Origin: Nitrospiria bacterium
GTDB taxonomy: Bacteria > Nitrospirota > CAKKRA01 > 9FT-COMBO-42-15
Direction of reading: 5' to 3'
Assembly (NCBI GenBank): GCA_919902475.1
Contig: CAKKRA010000294.1
Span: forward strand, 408 to 10,267
DNA length: 9,860 bases
Part shown: piece after piece, positions 1 through 6,419 of the stretch
Numbering within the stretch: position 1 is the first letter of the stretch
How the letters are laid out: each line of letters opens with the position of its first letter
The notes under the pieces: generated by a model
Told to the model about the DNA's origin: nothing
Seen by the model: the letters and a program-made list of their open reading frames with translations, nothing else
Database searches by the model: none
Program-made: the position numbers and the translations under genes

Positions 1-1
1 G

Positions 2-310
2 CTGAACAAGGCTGCTATTATGGTAGGCACATATACAAACAACCCATGGACATTTGCGCCTGTGTATGGTTTTGGTTTATGGATTGGCCTGAAAATATAC
101 GGCTTAAACGACACTATGCCAGATATAAGCTGGAGCAATACAAAGATTATGGACATCTTCAACTATCTGAAGCCATATTTCATGCCGTTTTTTGTTGGCA
201 GCCTGCTGCTCGGCCTGGCTGTTGCAGTGATTTCCTACTTTGCTGCAGAGTACGCAGTGCAGAGGTATAGAAAAAGAGAGGCTGTGAAGAATACCACTGG
301 CACGGCATAA
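2..310 (+). CDS. DUF2062-type membrane protein, C-terminal part (5' end outside window)
   Basis: The reading frame is open from the first bases of the window and ends at TAA 308-310, so only the last 102 residues are seen. The ATG at position 20 is probably an internal methionine, because the codons before it read LNKAAI and continue a family-like pattern. The segment 'GTYTNNPWTFAPVYGFGLWIG' region resembles the conserved N-N-P-x-T core of DUF2062 proteins, small membrane proteins of unknown biochemical role. A strong hydrophobic helix follows (about MPFFVGSLLLGLAVAVIS), then a basic tail (QRYRKRE) that fits a cytoplasmic end. It converges on smc with 4 bp between stops. The family call comes from motif recognition only. 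Confidence 0.72.
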   Translation: MNKAAIMVGTYTNNPWTFAPVYGFGLWIGLKIYGLNDTMPDISWSNTKIMDIFNYLKPYFMPFFVGSLLLGLAVAVISYFAAEYAVQRYRKREAVKNTTGTA

Positions 311-314
311 TTTC

Positions 315-3300
315 CTACCCTGCCACCATTGCCTCTTCTTCTGTCCTCTGGACAGTCTCCTCGTTGAATCTCACTGACACAATCTTTGATACCCCTGCCT
401 CTTCCATCGTAACGCCGTAGAGCGCGTCGGATGCCTCCATTGTCCTCTTGTTGTGCGTGATTACTATGAACTGGGACTTGTCCACCATTGTTCTTAATAC
501 ATTTGTAAACCTGCCGATGTTTGCCTCATCAAGCGGCGCGTCTATCTCGTCAAGCATACAGAACGGGGTCGGCTTTATCAAAAAGCTTGCAAAGAGAAGC
601 GATATGGCTGTTAATGCCTTTTCACCGCCTGAAAGGAGGGCAATGTTCTCTAATCTCTTTCCTGTTGGCTGGGCAACGATCTCTATTCCTGATTCCAAAG
701 GATTATTCTCATCAACAAGCACAAGCGACGCCCTGCCTCCGCCGAAGATTGACTTAAACACATTATTAAAGGTCTCATTTAATGTGTTGAATGTGTCTAT
801 GAACAACTGTTTTGTTGTCCTGTTTATCTTGCCTATTGCCTTCTGCAGGTCATCAATGGACTGCATCAGATCTGCCTGCTGTTTTGTCAGGAATTCATAT
901 CTCTGTGTGAGCTCCTGATACTCTTCTATTGCCGACAGGTTCACAGGCCCGAGCTCTTCTACCTTAGCCTTTAATGCAGATAGATTGCTGTTTGCCTCTT
1001 CCATGTCAATTGCAAACTCGCCCAAGCCTTTTCTTACCTCGTCTAAAGAGGTGTGATAATTTTCAAGTACGGTTGACTTCAGATGTTCTGTCTGCAGCCG
1101 CAATTCTGTGTCCTTTACCTCTAATTCGCTGATAATCTTATGGATGTCCTCCAATATCTTCCTCTGCTGTTTAACCTCTGCCTCTATCATCTTTAGCTTA
1201 TCTGTTTCTGCTGTAAGCGCCTCTATCCTTTCTACCTTTATGCCCTTTAATTCATTGAGCTGCTGTGAAAGTTCATTTATCTGCGACTCTGAATCAGAGA
1301 TTGCCTTATTAGCCTCTTCTATCCCATTTTTTGTCTGGCTTATCTCATCCTCTCGGTTCTTTAATTGATTCTTATTGCCGTCAACTGTTTTTTCAATGCG
1401 GTGGATGTTCAAAAGCGCATTCTCAGCCTTTTCATGAAGGGATGTTACACTCACCTTTATATGCGTGACCTCTCCGCGCAGCTCTTCCACTGATATCTGG
1501 GTTTCCTTATTCTGCGCCTGCAGGTCTATAACCTTAGCCTCGTTTTCCTGCCTTTGCCTTGTAAGGCTTTCAAGGTTTTGTTTTGCGGAATCTGCTTCAT
1601 CTGCGACCCTTGCCTTTTCCTTTGCAATAATATCCTTCTCAGTTTTTACAATATCAAGCCTTGCCTCTAATCTCTTTAACTCGTCTATTAATGCCTGCAC
1701 ATCCCTTTCAGTTCCTATTGATTGAATCTCTGTCTGATGGATAGCAGCCTCTAATCTCTGCTTCCCGTCCAAAACCTTATCAAGCTCTGCCCTTGATTCC
1801 TTTATTTTGCCTTCTAATTGTTCAACAACCGCCTTCTTCTCAGCAACTGACCTTTCAAGCTCTTTTAATTCCCTTCGCCTGTGTAAAAGGCCGTCACCAT
1901 TCTCCTTCACGCTTCCTGCTGATACAGCGCCCCATGGGTCAATAACCTCTCCTGATAAGGTTACAAGCGTCTTGTTTATGCCGTTTTTCTTCCAGATGCT
2001 TATTGCTGAATCCAGATCTTCTACTATTAGAACATCGCCGAGGAGATATTCAGCAACCTTCCTATAGTCATCTTTGAATTTTATCAGCTCTAATGCAGGC
2101 CCTACTACCCCTGCATCGCCGTTTTTTACATAAGATGACCTTTCCTTTTCTTTAAGCTCTAATGGGATAAATGTCCCCCTTCCAGCCCCTTCCTGTTTAA
2201 GGTAGTCAACTGCCTTTTTTGTATCATGATGTGTTTCTGTGACTATATTCTGAAGCCGTTCGCCCAAGACCGCCTCTACAGCCATTTCGTATCTCGGCTC
2301 TGTCTCAATTATGTCTGCTACAATGCAGTGTATTCCTGTTAATGCATTTGATGCATTTTCCCTTTTGCCAAGTATATTTTTTACGCCTTCCTGATAGCCT
2401 GTTAGGTTCCTCTCCATATCAGAGAGCGAGTTTAATCTTGCAGAATTAGAGCTAAGATGCTCCTTTTCTGAAAACAGACTCTGCTCAAGCTGTTTAAGCT
2501 CGGACTGCAGTCTGTCCATATCATTTATGGTGGCTGCATAATTATTTTTCTTATTATTCAATGCCTCTCTGATTGATGAGTTCTGGTCTTCTATATCTTT
2601 TAATTTTCCATTTGCCTTGTTATATTCATTCAGAAGCCCTTCATCCTCTGCAAGCCTTTTAATCTCCCTTTTTTCTGTTTCAGACAGCATGGATTCAAGG
2701 GTATTTATCTGATTGGTTGTATTTGTTATCTCTGTAATAATCCTGAAGGCCTCTGCTTTTTCTTCTTCAAGATTATCCTGTATATCCTGCTGCTGGGAAA
2801 GAAGCGATTCAAATGCCTCCTCTTTCTGCTTTAAAGAGCGCTCTTTGTCTTTTAATTGCGCCTCAAACTCCTCCCTCTCCTTTATTGCAAGGGTTTTTTG
2901 ATACTGCTGCTGCTCAATCTCCTTTTTGATATGTTCAATCTCTGAGGAGCCCCTTTCCATCTGCCCCTTAAATGTATTGAGCTGGCCTTTAAGCATTTCT
3001 ATGCGGCCCTCGTTTCTGTGTATCCTGTTCTCAAGCTCAAAGAGCTTTGCGTCTATTTCTGAAATCTCCTTTTCTTTTTCTGCAATAATAATGCGGTTCT
3101 CTTCAATCTGGTTCTCAATCCTAACAATATCTGTTGTTGTCTTTATCTCTTCGTCCTTTTTGCTCGTTAGTTCTTTATTAAGGCTCTCCCTTTTTTCTTC
3201 CAAGGATGTAAGATTTTTTGATGCAAGCCTTAGCTCAATGTCTTTAATCTCCTCTTTAAGTTTTTTATATCTCTCTGCCTTTTTTGCCTGCCTGTCAATG

Positions 3301-3920
3301 GAGTTTATCTGCCTCTTTATTTCGCTTACAATGTCATTTACACGGAGGAGGTTCTGGTTTGTTGACTCAAGCTTATTCATTGCCTCATTCCGTCTGATTT
3401 TGAATTTCATTATTCCTGCTGTCTCTTCAATTATTACCCTTCTGTCAGTCGGCTTTGAGCTTAATATCTGGTCCATTTTGCCCTGCTCAATGATTGTATG
3501 CGTCTTTGCACCAATGCCGCTGTCAATCAAAAGGTCTCTTATATCTTTTAATCTGCATGGTATTTTGTTTATGAAATATTCACTCTCGCCAGAGCGGTAG
3601 AGCCTTCTTGTTACCTGAATCTCCTTATATTCGCCAAACCCTGCTGGAAGCTGGCCGTCAACATCTGTGAGTATGATATTTACTTCTGCCATGCCGAGGG
3701 GTTTTCTATTGTCTGTTCCATTAAAGATTACATCCTCCATCTTTTCGCCCCTTAATGTCTTTGCGCTCTGCTCTCCGAGCGCCCACTGTATTGCATCAGA
3801 GATATTGCTCTTTCCGCATCCATTCGGGCCCACAATAGCAGTTATGCCGGGCTGAAAGACAACAGTTGTCCTATCGCAAAAGGATTTAAAACCAAGAATC
3901 TCTAATTTTGATAGACGCAA
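315..3920 (-). CDS. smc: Chromosome segregation/condensation ATPase SMC
   Basis: Bacterial SMC forms a homodimer that, with ScpA and ScpB, organises and helps segregate the nucleoid; neither partner gene is in this window. The protein has 1201 residues from the TTG start, within the normal SMC range. Walker A GPNGCGKS is at residues 31-38, followed by the N-terminal head motif IIEQGKMDQIL. A long coiled coil spans about 165-505. The hinge is about 520-670, with ADIIETEP and a final DPWGAVSAGS. A second coil runs to about 1030. The C-terminal head has the ABC signature LLSGGEKAL (about 1095) and Walker B with D-loop MLDEIDAPLDE (about 1121), then VITHNKRTM. I chose TTG 3920 because AAGGAGG lies 5 nt upstream and the protein then begins MRLSKLEILGFKSF, as SMCs do. 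The frame stays open to an ATG at 3998, but those 26 codons are mostly repeat DNA. Cysteine replaces the usual serine in the Walker A loop, which does not alter the catalytic Lys or Ser. Confidence 0.97.
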   Translation of the reverse strand: MRLSKLEILGFKSFCDRTTVVFQPGITAIVGPNGCGKSNISDAIQWALGEQSAKTLRGEKMEDVIFNGTDNRKPLGMAEVNIILTDVDGQLPAGFGEYKEIQVTRRLYRSGESEYFINKIPCRLKDIRDLLIDSGIGAKTHTIIEQGKMDQILSSKPTDRRVIIEETAGIMKFKIRRNEAMNKLESTNQNLLRVNDIVSEIKRQINSIDRQAKKAERYKKLKEEIKDIELRLASKNLTSLEEKRESLNKELTSKKDEEIKTTTDIVRIENQIEENRIIIAEKEKEISEIDAKLFELENRIHRNEGRIEMLKGQLNTFKGQMERGSSEIEHIKKEIEQQQYQKTLAIKEREEFEAQLKDKERSLKQKEEAFESLLSQQQDIQDNLEEEKAEAFRIITEITNTTNQINTLESMLSETEKREIKRLAEDEGLLNEYNKANGKLKDIEDQNSSIREALNNKKNNYAATINDMDRLQSELKQLEQSLFSEKEHLSSNSARLNSLSDMERNLTGYQEGVKNILGKRENASNALTGIHCIVADIIETEPRYEMAVEAVLGERLQNIVTETHHDTKKAVDYLKQEGAGRGTFIPLELKEKERSSYVKNGDAGVVGPALELIKFKDDYRKVAEYLLGDVLIVEDLDSAISIWKKNGINKTLVTLSGEVIDPWGAVSAGSVKENGDGLLHRRRELKELERSVAEKKAVVEQLEGKIKESRAELDKVLDGKQRLEAAIHQTEIQSIGTERDVQALIDELKRLEARLDIVKTEKDIIAKEKARVADEADSAKQNLESLTRQRQENEAKVIDLQAQNKETQISVEELRGEVTHIKVSVTSLHEKAENALLNIHRIEKTVDGNKNQLKNREDEISQTKNGIEEANKAISDSESQINELSQQLNELKGIKVERIEALTAETDKLKMIEAEVKQQRKILEDIHKIISELEVKDTELRLQTEHLKSTVLENYHTSLDEVRKGLGEFAIDMEEANSNLSALKAKVEELGPVNLSAIEEYQELTQRYEFLTKQQADLMQSIDDLQKAIGKINRTTKQLFIDTFNTLNETFNNVFKSIFGGGRASLVLVDENNPLESGIEIVAQPTGKRLENIALLSGGEKALTAISLLFASFLIKPTPFCMLDEIDAPLDEANIGRFTNVLRTMVDKSQFIVITHNKRTMEASDALYGVTMEEAGVSKIVSVRFNEETVQRTEEEAMVAG

Positions 3921-3925
3921 TTTAG

Positions 3926-3932
3926 CCTCCTT
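3926..3932 (-). promoter_or_regulatory. Shine-Dalgarno site that fixes the smc start
   Basis: On the minus strand this reads AAGGAGG, a full-strength ribosome binding site, with 5 nt (CTAAA) before the TTG at 3920-3918. No comparable site precedes the ATG at 3998. It therefore decides the start and places the inverted repeat at 3938-4029 in the untranslated leader. Confidence 0.85.
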
Positions 3933-3937
3933 AATTT

Positions 3938-4029
3938 CCCCTCCCCTTGCGGGAGGGGAGTAAGGGGAGGGGGTATAAAATTTATATTTCACCCTCACCC
4001 CAGCCCTCTCCCATCAAGGGAGAGGGTGA
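3938..4029. repeat. Inverted pair of C/G-rich palindromic repeats in the smc leader
   Basis: Two related units face each other. The left unit (3938-3973) contains an 8-bp stem, CCCCTCCC at 3938-3945 pairing with GGGAGGGG at 3951-3958. The right unit (3991-4029) contains a 9-bp stem, CCCTCTCCC at 4004-4012 pairing with GGGAGAGGG at 4018-4026. The reverse complement of the right unit aligns with the left unit along most of its length. The units are joined by an AT-rich near-palindrome, TATAAAATTTATA, at 3974-3986. This type of C-rich palindrome is a familiar dispersed intergenic repeat in many bacterial genomes. It has strong potential for RNA structure close to the smc ribosome binding site. 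Confidence 0.8.
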
Positions 4030-4066
4030 TTTTCATGTATTATTTTTATATATATTTACCACACTT

Positions 4067-4095
4067 ATTCTAAAATGTAAAGGGGAAAAATACAA
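4067..4095 (-). promoter_or_regulatory. Possible smc promoter (weak)
   Basis: On the minus strand TTGTAT (4095-4090) and TAGAAT (4072-4067) are separated by 17 bp. The -10 matches the sigma70 consensus at 5 of 6 positions, but the -35 only at 3 of 6. Transcription would begin near 4060 and give a leader of about 140 nt containing the inverted repeat. The surrounding stretch 4035-4145 is AT-rich and non-coding, so chance matches are likely. Confidence 0.3.
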
Positions 4096-4151
4096 TTAGA
4101 TGTATAAGGTATGATTGAATACCACAACATATTGATTATTCTAAATAAAGC

Positions 4152-4235
4152 AGGCTAAAGGCGTAAGGCAAAAGGCTAAAGGTTTTTTGCATATTTTATT
4201 TCCATGTGCCCTTTGCCTTTTGCCCTTTGCCTTTT
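4152..4235. repeat. GGCAAAAGGC-type short repeats in inverted arrangement across the rnr stop
   Basis: On the plus strand the 14-mer GCCCTTTGCCTTTT occurs twice in perfect tandem at 4208-4221 and 4222-4235, inside the last codons of rnr. The opposite orientation appears downstream of rnr: GGCAAAAGGCTAAAGG at 4167-4182 and AGGCTAAAGG at 4152-4161. In the rnr transcript the two arms could pair over about 15 bp with a one-base bulge, enclosing the stop codon in a loop of about 26 nt. No U-tract follows the stem, so it is not a classical intrinsic terminator. It could protect the 3' end or slow read-through toward smc (inference). Confidence 0.7.
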
Positions 4236-6367
4236 GTTTTTACCAATGAAAAATCTATCTTTCTTCTTTCTGAATCAATCTTATCAACTATTACAGTAAC
4301 CTTATCGCCTATCCTGTATCCCTTTTTTGTATTTGTGCCGATAAGAGAATGCTCCTTTTCATTGAATACATAAAAGTCATCATGAAGCTTTGTTATGTGC
4401 ACAAGGCCTTCAACAAATATGCCCTCTAATTCCACAAAAAAGCCGAATGCGGTAACCCCTGATATATAACCTGTATAAACCTCATCAATATGCTCCTTCA
4501 TGAAGTTTATTTTAAAGAGATTGACAACATCCCTTTCCGCCTCCATTGCAATGCGCTCCCTTTCAGACGAGTGTTTTGCTGTTTCAGGGAGGATCTCTTT
4601 GAGATATTCCTTCTCCTTCTCTGATATACCCTCTTTTCTCATTGCCATTTTTAATATCCTGTGGACAGCTAAATCAGGATACCGTCTTATTGGCGATGTA
4701 AAGTGCGTATAATTTTCTGATGCAAGGCCAAAGTGCCCGGCATTTTCTGTAGAGTATCTTGCCTGCTTCATGGAGCGCAGGAGTATGTGATTTACAAGCC
4801 GCTCCTCAGGCCTTTCCTTAACATCTTCAAGGATTTTTTGAAGGGTCTTTGGCTTTAAGCCCTCTTTTCTTTTGACAGAAAGGCCAAAGCCCCTTATCAC
4901 TTCAGTGAAGTCTTCTATCTTATCCTTGTCTGGCTCTTCATGGATGCGGTAGATAAACGGCGCTTCAAGGGATGTGATGTATGATGCAACCGCCTCATTT
5001 GCAGCAATCATAAACTCTTCTATTATCTTGTGGGCAATGTTTCTCTCTGCTTTTATAATATCCGCAGGTTTGCCCTGGATATCAAGGATTATTTGAGGCT
5101 CTGGAAGGTCAAAGTCTATGCTGCCCCTTTCCCATCTCTGATTGGAAATCAGCAGGCTAAGCTCCTCCATGAGCTTAAAATCCTCCATGAGTTCGCTGTA
5201 TCTTTCGCACAGCTCAGGATTGTTATCAGTGAGTATCTCCTTGACCTTTGTATATGTCATCCTTTCATTGCTTTTTATACAACTATTGTAAAATTTATAG
5301 CCGATCCCTTTACCCTTTTTGTCAAACTCCATTTCTGCTGTTAATGTAAGCCTGTCAACATTCGGTTTCAGGCTGCATATATCATTGGATAATTCATAAG
5401 GAAGCATTGGAATTGCCCTGTCAGGAAAATATACGCTTGTAGCGCGGCTGAATGCCTCTTTATCCAAAGCTGTGCCTGTCTCAACATAATGGCTTACATC
5501 TGCAATATGCACCCATAATGTGTAATGGCCATTTGCGTGTTTTTTTATAGATACTGCGTCATCAAAATCCTTTGCATTCTCGCCGTCAATGGTAACTGTC
5601 TTTAGCTCTCTTAGGTCCGCCCTCTTTTTTAATTGTGAATCTGAGATCTGAAATCTGATATTTGAGAGCTCTTTTTTAACATCCTCCGGGAATTCAGCAG
5701 TAAGTTCATACTCCTCCATTATAAGCTCTGCCTCTATGCCTTTTCTGTCAGGAAAGCCGAGTATTTTTATAACAGCGCCTGCAGGATTTCTTTTCTCCTT
5801 AGGGTATTCAATAATCTCTGCTACAACAATCTCACCGTCCTTTGCATTATTCCAGTTGTCTTTGTGAATATAAATGTCATAGGCAATCTTTGGGTCAGTG
5901 GGCATAACAAAGCCAAAGCCCTTGCTTTTTTCAAATCTCCCTGTAATCTTTGTATGCGCCCGCTCAAGTATCCTTATAATCCTGCCCTCTTTTTTATTTC
6001 CCTGCTTGACGCCTTCTATCCTAACAACCACCTTATCCCCGTTCATTGCTCCAAGCATCTTTTTTGGGGGTATAAATATATCCACTCCGCCCTCTTCTGG
6101 CGTAATAAAGGCATAGCCGTCAGGGTGGGCATTTACAATCCCTGTAATAAGCCCGACCTTCTCAGGAAGCGCATATCTGTTTTCCCTTGTCTTTATGATT
6201 GTGCCTGATAGCACGAGTTCTTTTACTAACCCCTTGAATTCCTTGATTTCTTTAGGCTGGATATCAAAGAGCTCTGCAAGTTCCTTAAAAAAAAGCGGCC
6301 TTTCCACTTTTGCAGAGATTTCCTTTGTAATTCTATCTCTTGTGAGTGTATGATATATCCTTGTCAT
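4196..6367 (-). CDS. rnr: Ribonuclease R (RNase II/RNB family 3'-5' exoribonuclease)
   Basis: RNase R degrades structured RNA processively from the 3' end in the cytosol and takes part in mRNA decay and RNA quality control. The protein has 723 residues with the full domain order. A winged-helix N-terminus is at about 5-65. Two cold-shock/OB domains follow at about 70-130 (GYAFITPEEGGVDIFIPP) and 140-205 (KGFGFVMP). The RNB catalytic domain is about 250-575, and the S1 domain about 627-709. The RNB metal ligands are visible as D261, D267, D269 and D270 in TIDGENAKDFDD, with the conserved HFTSPIRRYPDL at 555-566. The domain order, including the winged helix, favours RNase R over RNase II. The start is ATG 6367: the codon before it is a stop (TAA) and no later start is plausible. 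No Shine-Dalgarno is seen. The tail after the S1 domain (KGKGQKAKG) and part of the linker before RNB derive from repeat-like DNA. Confidence 0.96.
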   Translation of the reverse strand: MTRIYHTLTRDRITKEISAKVERPLFFKELAELFDIQPKEIKEFKGLVKELVLSGTIIKTRENRYALPEKVGLITGIVNAHPDGYAFITPEEGGVDIFIPPKKMLGAMNGDKVVVRIEGVKQGNKKEGRIIRILERAHTKITGRFEKSKGFGFVMPTDPKIAYDIYIHKDNWNNAKDGEIVVAEIIEYPKEKRNPAGAVIKILGFPDRKGIEAELIMEEYELTAEFPEDVKKELSNIRFQISDSQLKKRADLRELKTVTIDGENAKDFDDAVSIKKHANGHYTLWVHIADVSHYVETGTALDKEAFSRATSVYFPDRAIPMLPYELSNDICSLKPNVDRLTLTAEMEFDKKGKGIGYKFYNSCIKSNERMTYTKVKEILTDNNPELCERYSELMEDFKLMEELSLLISNQRWERGSIDFDLPEPQIILDIQGKPADIIKAERNIAHKIIEEFMIAANEAVASYITSLEAPFIYRIHEEPDKDKIEDFTEVIRGFGLSVKRKEGLKPKTLQKILEDVKERPEERLVNHILLRSMKQARYSTENAGHFGLASENYTHFTSPIRRYPDLAVHRILKMAMRKEGISEKEKEYLKEILPETAKHSSERERIAMEAERDVVNLFKINFMKEHIDEVYTGYISGVTAFGFFVELEGIFVEGLVHITKLHDDFYVFNEKEHSLIGTNTKKGYRIGDKVTVIVDKIDSERRKIDFSLVKTKGKGQKAKGTWK
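5637..5664. repeat. ATCTGA-type short repeat embedded in rnr
   Basis: The plus strand carries three near-copies of an ATCTGA-based unit: AATCTGAG, ATCTGAA and ATCTGAT. They overlap a palindromic AGATCT core. In the rnr frame this encodes NIRFQISDSQ (residues 236-245), in the linker between the second OB domain and the RNB domain. In-frame ATCTGAAATCTGA repeats giving 'FRFQISD' peptides resemble a dispersed repeat type I recognise from other bacterial genomes. That recognition is from memory and was not searched. Confidence 0.5.
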
Positions 6368-6389
6368 TTATGACATATTACGCTATAAT
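6361..6389 (+). promoter_or_regulatory. Strong predicted sigma70 promoter of the signalling operon
   Basis: TTGTCA (6361-6366, 5 of 6 to TTGACA) and TATAAT (6384-6389, perfect) are separated by exactly 17 bp. Transcription would begin near 6396, about 20-25 nt before the kinase start. The -35 overlaps the start codon of the divergent rnr gene. The whole element lies across the predicted rnr promoter, so the two polymerases would exclude each other. Confidence 0.65.
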
Positions 6390-6403
6390 TATAATTAATT
6401 CAA
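6375..6403 (-). promoter_or_regulatory. Predicted rnr promoter, possibly giving a leaderless mRNA
   Basis: On the minus strand TTGAAT (6403-6398) and TAATAT (6380-6375) are 17 bp apart, each matching 4 of 6 sigma70 consensus positions. The -10 ends 7 nt before the rnr ATG, so a normal start point would fall at or next to the initiation codon. This agrees with the absence of a ribosome binding site before rnr. An alternative -10 is the TATAAT at 6393-6388, which has no good -35. Confidence 0.4.
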
Positions 6404-6419
6404 GGGAGAAATAAGTTTG

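Noticed and set aside
448..918. A 156-codon plus-strand open frame opposite the smc C-terminal head
   Set aside because: It lies over the SMC signature and Walker B region and is explained by reverse-complement codon bias; no independent signal supports it.
2926..3600. A 224-codon plus-strand open frame opposite smc
   Set aside because: It is an antisense shadow of the smc coiled coil: Ser/Leu/Phe-rich low-complexity translation, no family resemblance and no ribosome site. The smc frame is certain.
3938..4029. CRISPR array
   Set aside because: There are only two units, in inverted rather than direct order, and no regular spacers.
4035..4145. Small gene or RNA in the AT-rich part of the rnr-smc gap
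   Set aside because: No open frame with a ribosome site and no tRNA-like or riboswitch-like structure was seen; only a weak promoter match.
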